Shown here: positions 4,530-5,416 of the stretch, piece by piece | Position numbering within the stretch: position 1 is the first letter of the stretch | Layout of the letters: the number at the start of each line of letters is the position of its first letter | Assembly: GCA_050010115.1 (NCBI GenBank) | Contig: JBEKLQ010000163.1 | Location: forward strand, 1-5,416 | Reading direction: 5' to 3' | Length of the DNA: 5,416 nucleotides | DNA from: JAKACA01 sp050010115 | GTDB lineage: Bacteria > Actinomycetota > Acidimicrobiia > Acidimicrobiales > Bog-793 | Translations under genes and position numbers: made by a program | The notes under the pieces: generated by a model | The model's database searches: none | Seen by the model: only the letters and a program-made list of their open reading frames with translations | Told to the model about the DNA's origin: nothing

Positions 4530-5416
4530 GTGTCCGATTCTTCGACGACTGCTCCATCAGCACCATCAGCGCCATCAGCGCCATCAGCACCATCGGTGGC
4601 GGACGTCACGCTCGATCCGAACAGCGAGCGCGGATATATCCGCGACCCTGAGTCAGCCGAGGCGTTTCAAGCGGCCGCTCAGGCACTCTGTGACGCGGAC
4701 GGGTGGGAGAACCCGGCCGGTATCCGCGAGCTGGTCGCTGACCTGGCCCTCGAGGGTGGCGGCGTGAAAGGAATCGGTCTCGTCGGCGCAGTTCTCGTGC
4801 TCGATGAGGCGGGTTATCGCTTCGAACGGGTCGCCGGCACCAGCGCCGGCGCGATTGCAGCCTCGCTCATCGCCTCGATCACCCAGGCCCACAAGAAGAT
4901 GACGGACCTGAAAGGAATCATCGATCGCCTGGTGTTCACCAATTTCATGCCGGAAGGCAAGGTGCACGAGTTCATCGACGGGCACCTCGGGAAGTTCGGC
5001 AAGGTGGCCGTCGATGTCGCCACGTTGACGGACCACTCCGGCCTGTATCCGGGCACGTATCTGTTCGACTGGCTCACACCGATCCTCGAGCAGATGAACA
5101 TCCGGCACTTCGGTGATCTCAAGATCACTTTGCAAGATGACCCCGGCATGAGCCTGCCCGAGGGGCACGAGTACCGGCTCGTGGTGAACACGTCGGACAT
5201 AGTCCGTGGACAGCTGGCGCAGCTGCCGTGGGACTACCCGCTCTACGGTCACATCGCCGACGACGAAGAGGTGGTGCAGGCCGTCCGTGCGTCGATGTCG
5301 ATCCCGTTCTTCTTCGAACCGGTCACGTTCAGTGCGAATCGCGCAACCGTCAGGATTCCGCGACGGACGGCGGCACGATCGATCAGATCTACGAAGCCGG
5401 CGAGGTCACTTTCGTC
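4530..5416 (+). CDS. Patatin-like phospholipase, 3' end beyond the window, apparent frameshift
   Basis: Patatin-like proteins are Ser-Asp dyad lipid acyl hydrolases. From GTG 4530 (AGGAGG at 4519-4524, five bases before it) the frame gives 274 residues of clear family character. Residues 75-81, EGGGVKG, form the oxyanion loop. GTSAG at 103-107 is the nucleophile elbow with Ser 105. GLYPGTYLFDWL (171-182), PWDYPLYG (233-240) and ASMSIPFFFEPV (254-265) are typical of bacterial members. At about 5350 the pattern moves one base: the family-like sequence continues in the next frame as DGGTIDQIYEAGEVTFV to the window edge, while the original frame becomes Arg-rich. One base appears to be missing here, either a real mutation or a sequencing error. 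The catalytic Asp (DGG/A motif) would follow just past the edge. No signal peptide; residues 8-22 are a Pro-Ser-Ala repeat. An in-frame ATG at 4482 is a less likely start. Confidence 0.88.
   Translation, partial: MSDSSTTAPSAPSAPSAPSAPSVADVTLDPNSERGYIRDPESAEAFQAAAQALCDADGWENPAGIRELVADLALEGGGVKGIGLVGAVLVLDEAGYRFERVAGTSAGAIAASLIASITQAHKKMTDLKGIIDRLVFTNFMPEGKVHEFIDGHLGKFGKVAVDVATLTDHSGLYPGTYLFDWLTPILEQMNIRHFGDLKITLQDDPGMSLPEGHEYRLVVNTSDIVRGQLAQLPWDYPLYGHIADDEEVVQAVRASMSIPFFFEPVTFSANRATVRIPRRTAARSIRSTKPARSLS
4554..4598 (+). repeat. 9-bp tandem repeat coding for Pro-Ser-Ala
   Basis: Five copies of a CCATCAGCR unit lie head to tail; the first four are identical except at the last base, and the fifth (CCATCGGTG) is diverged. 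They encode a Pro-Ser-Ala linker at about residues 9-23 of the patatin. The unit is a multiple of three, so copy-number change by slippage keeps the frame. Confidence 0.85.

Noticed and set aside
4554..4598. CRISPR-like array
   Set aside because: The units are 9 bp without spacers and are in frame in a coding sequence; it is a simple tandem repeat.
4653..5252. Minus-strand open frame of 199 codons
   Set aside because: It is antisense to the patatin domain with clear GGGxKG and GxSxG motifs; no start signal or recognisable family.
4530..5416. Patatin as an anti-phage effector (CBASS CapV type)
   Set aside because: No nucleotidyltransferase, sensor or ubiquitin-like partner gene is visible, and the fold alone is widespread; the neighbours are hslR and gene remnants.

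Overview
The window is GC-rich, uses GTG as well as ATG starts, and encodes mainly exported or envelope-related proteins together with remnants of a TetR regulator and a PQQ-type beta-propeller. This suggests an actinobacterial (Actinomycetota) chromosome, probably from soil. No rRNA, tRNA or marker protein allows a closer placement, so the class is not stated. Two genes run off the ends: an exported protein on the left (minus strand) and a patatin-like phospholipase on the right (plus strand).

Layout. Positions 1-709 (minus) hold the 5' 236 codons of an exported protein of unknown function. Its promoter, at about 781-809, is very well formed and has a 20-bp imperfect palindrome in its spacer. 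Positions 813-1429 hold no intact gene. On the minus strand they carry recognisable fragments: a possible orphan C-terminus (1349-1429), a frameshifted PQQ-like beta-propeller (about 964-1276) and the DNA-binding end of a TetR regulator (about 813-954). On the plus strand, 1374-2156 reads as a beta-rich, exported-type protein that has lost its signal peptide. It overlaps the best-defined gene of the window, a secreted CE4 polysaccharide deacetylase with two C-terminal bulb-type (mannose-binding) lectin domains (2126-3643). After a 144-bp spacer comes an Hsp15/HslR-type S4-domain RNA-binding protein (3788-4150). Its stop codon is one end of a strong hairpin; the other end is the stop codon of a converging minus-strand frame. 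That minus-strand locus (4183-4397) is a chimeric remnant: the first 42 codons of an aldo/keto reductase with its ribosome binding site, followed in another frame by an unrelated-looking C-terminus. From 4437 a palindrome and a promoter lead to the patatin gene (GTG at 4530), which has a Pro-Ser-Ala repeat near its N-terminus and an apparent one-base frameshift at about 5350.

How the genes fit together. The deacetylase-lectin is a self-contained cell-surface or secreted carbohydrate enzyme. HslR is a housekeeping stress/ribosome-rescue factor and the patatin is a lipid acyl hydrolase. I see no single pathway joining them. The theme of the window is gene decay: at least three truncated or frameshifted genes lie among intact ones in 5.4 kb. 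The most unusual items are the CE4-double-lectin architecture, the TetR-type operator next to a dead TetR fragment, and the hairpin closed by two opposing stop codons.
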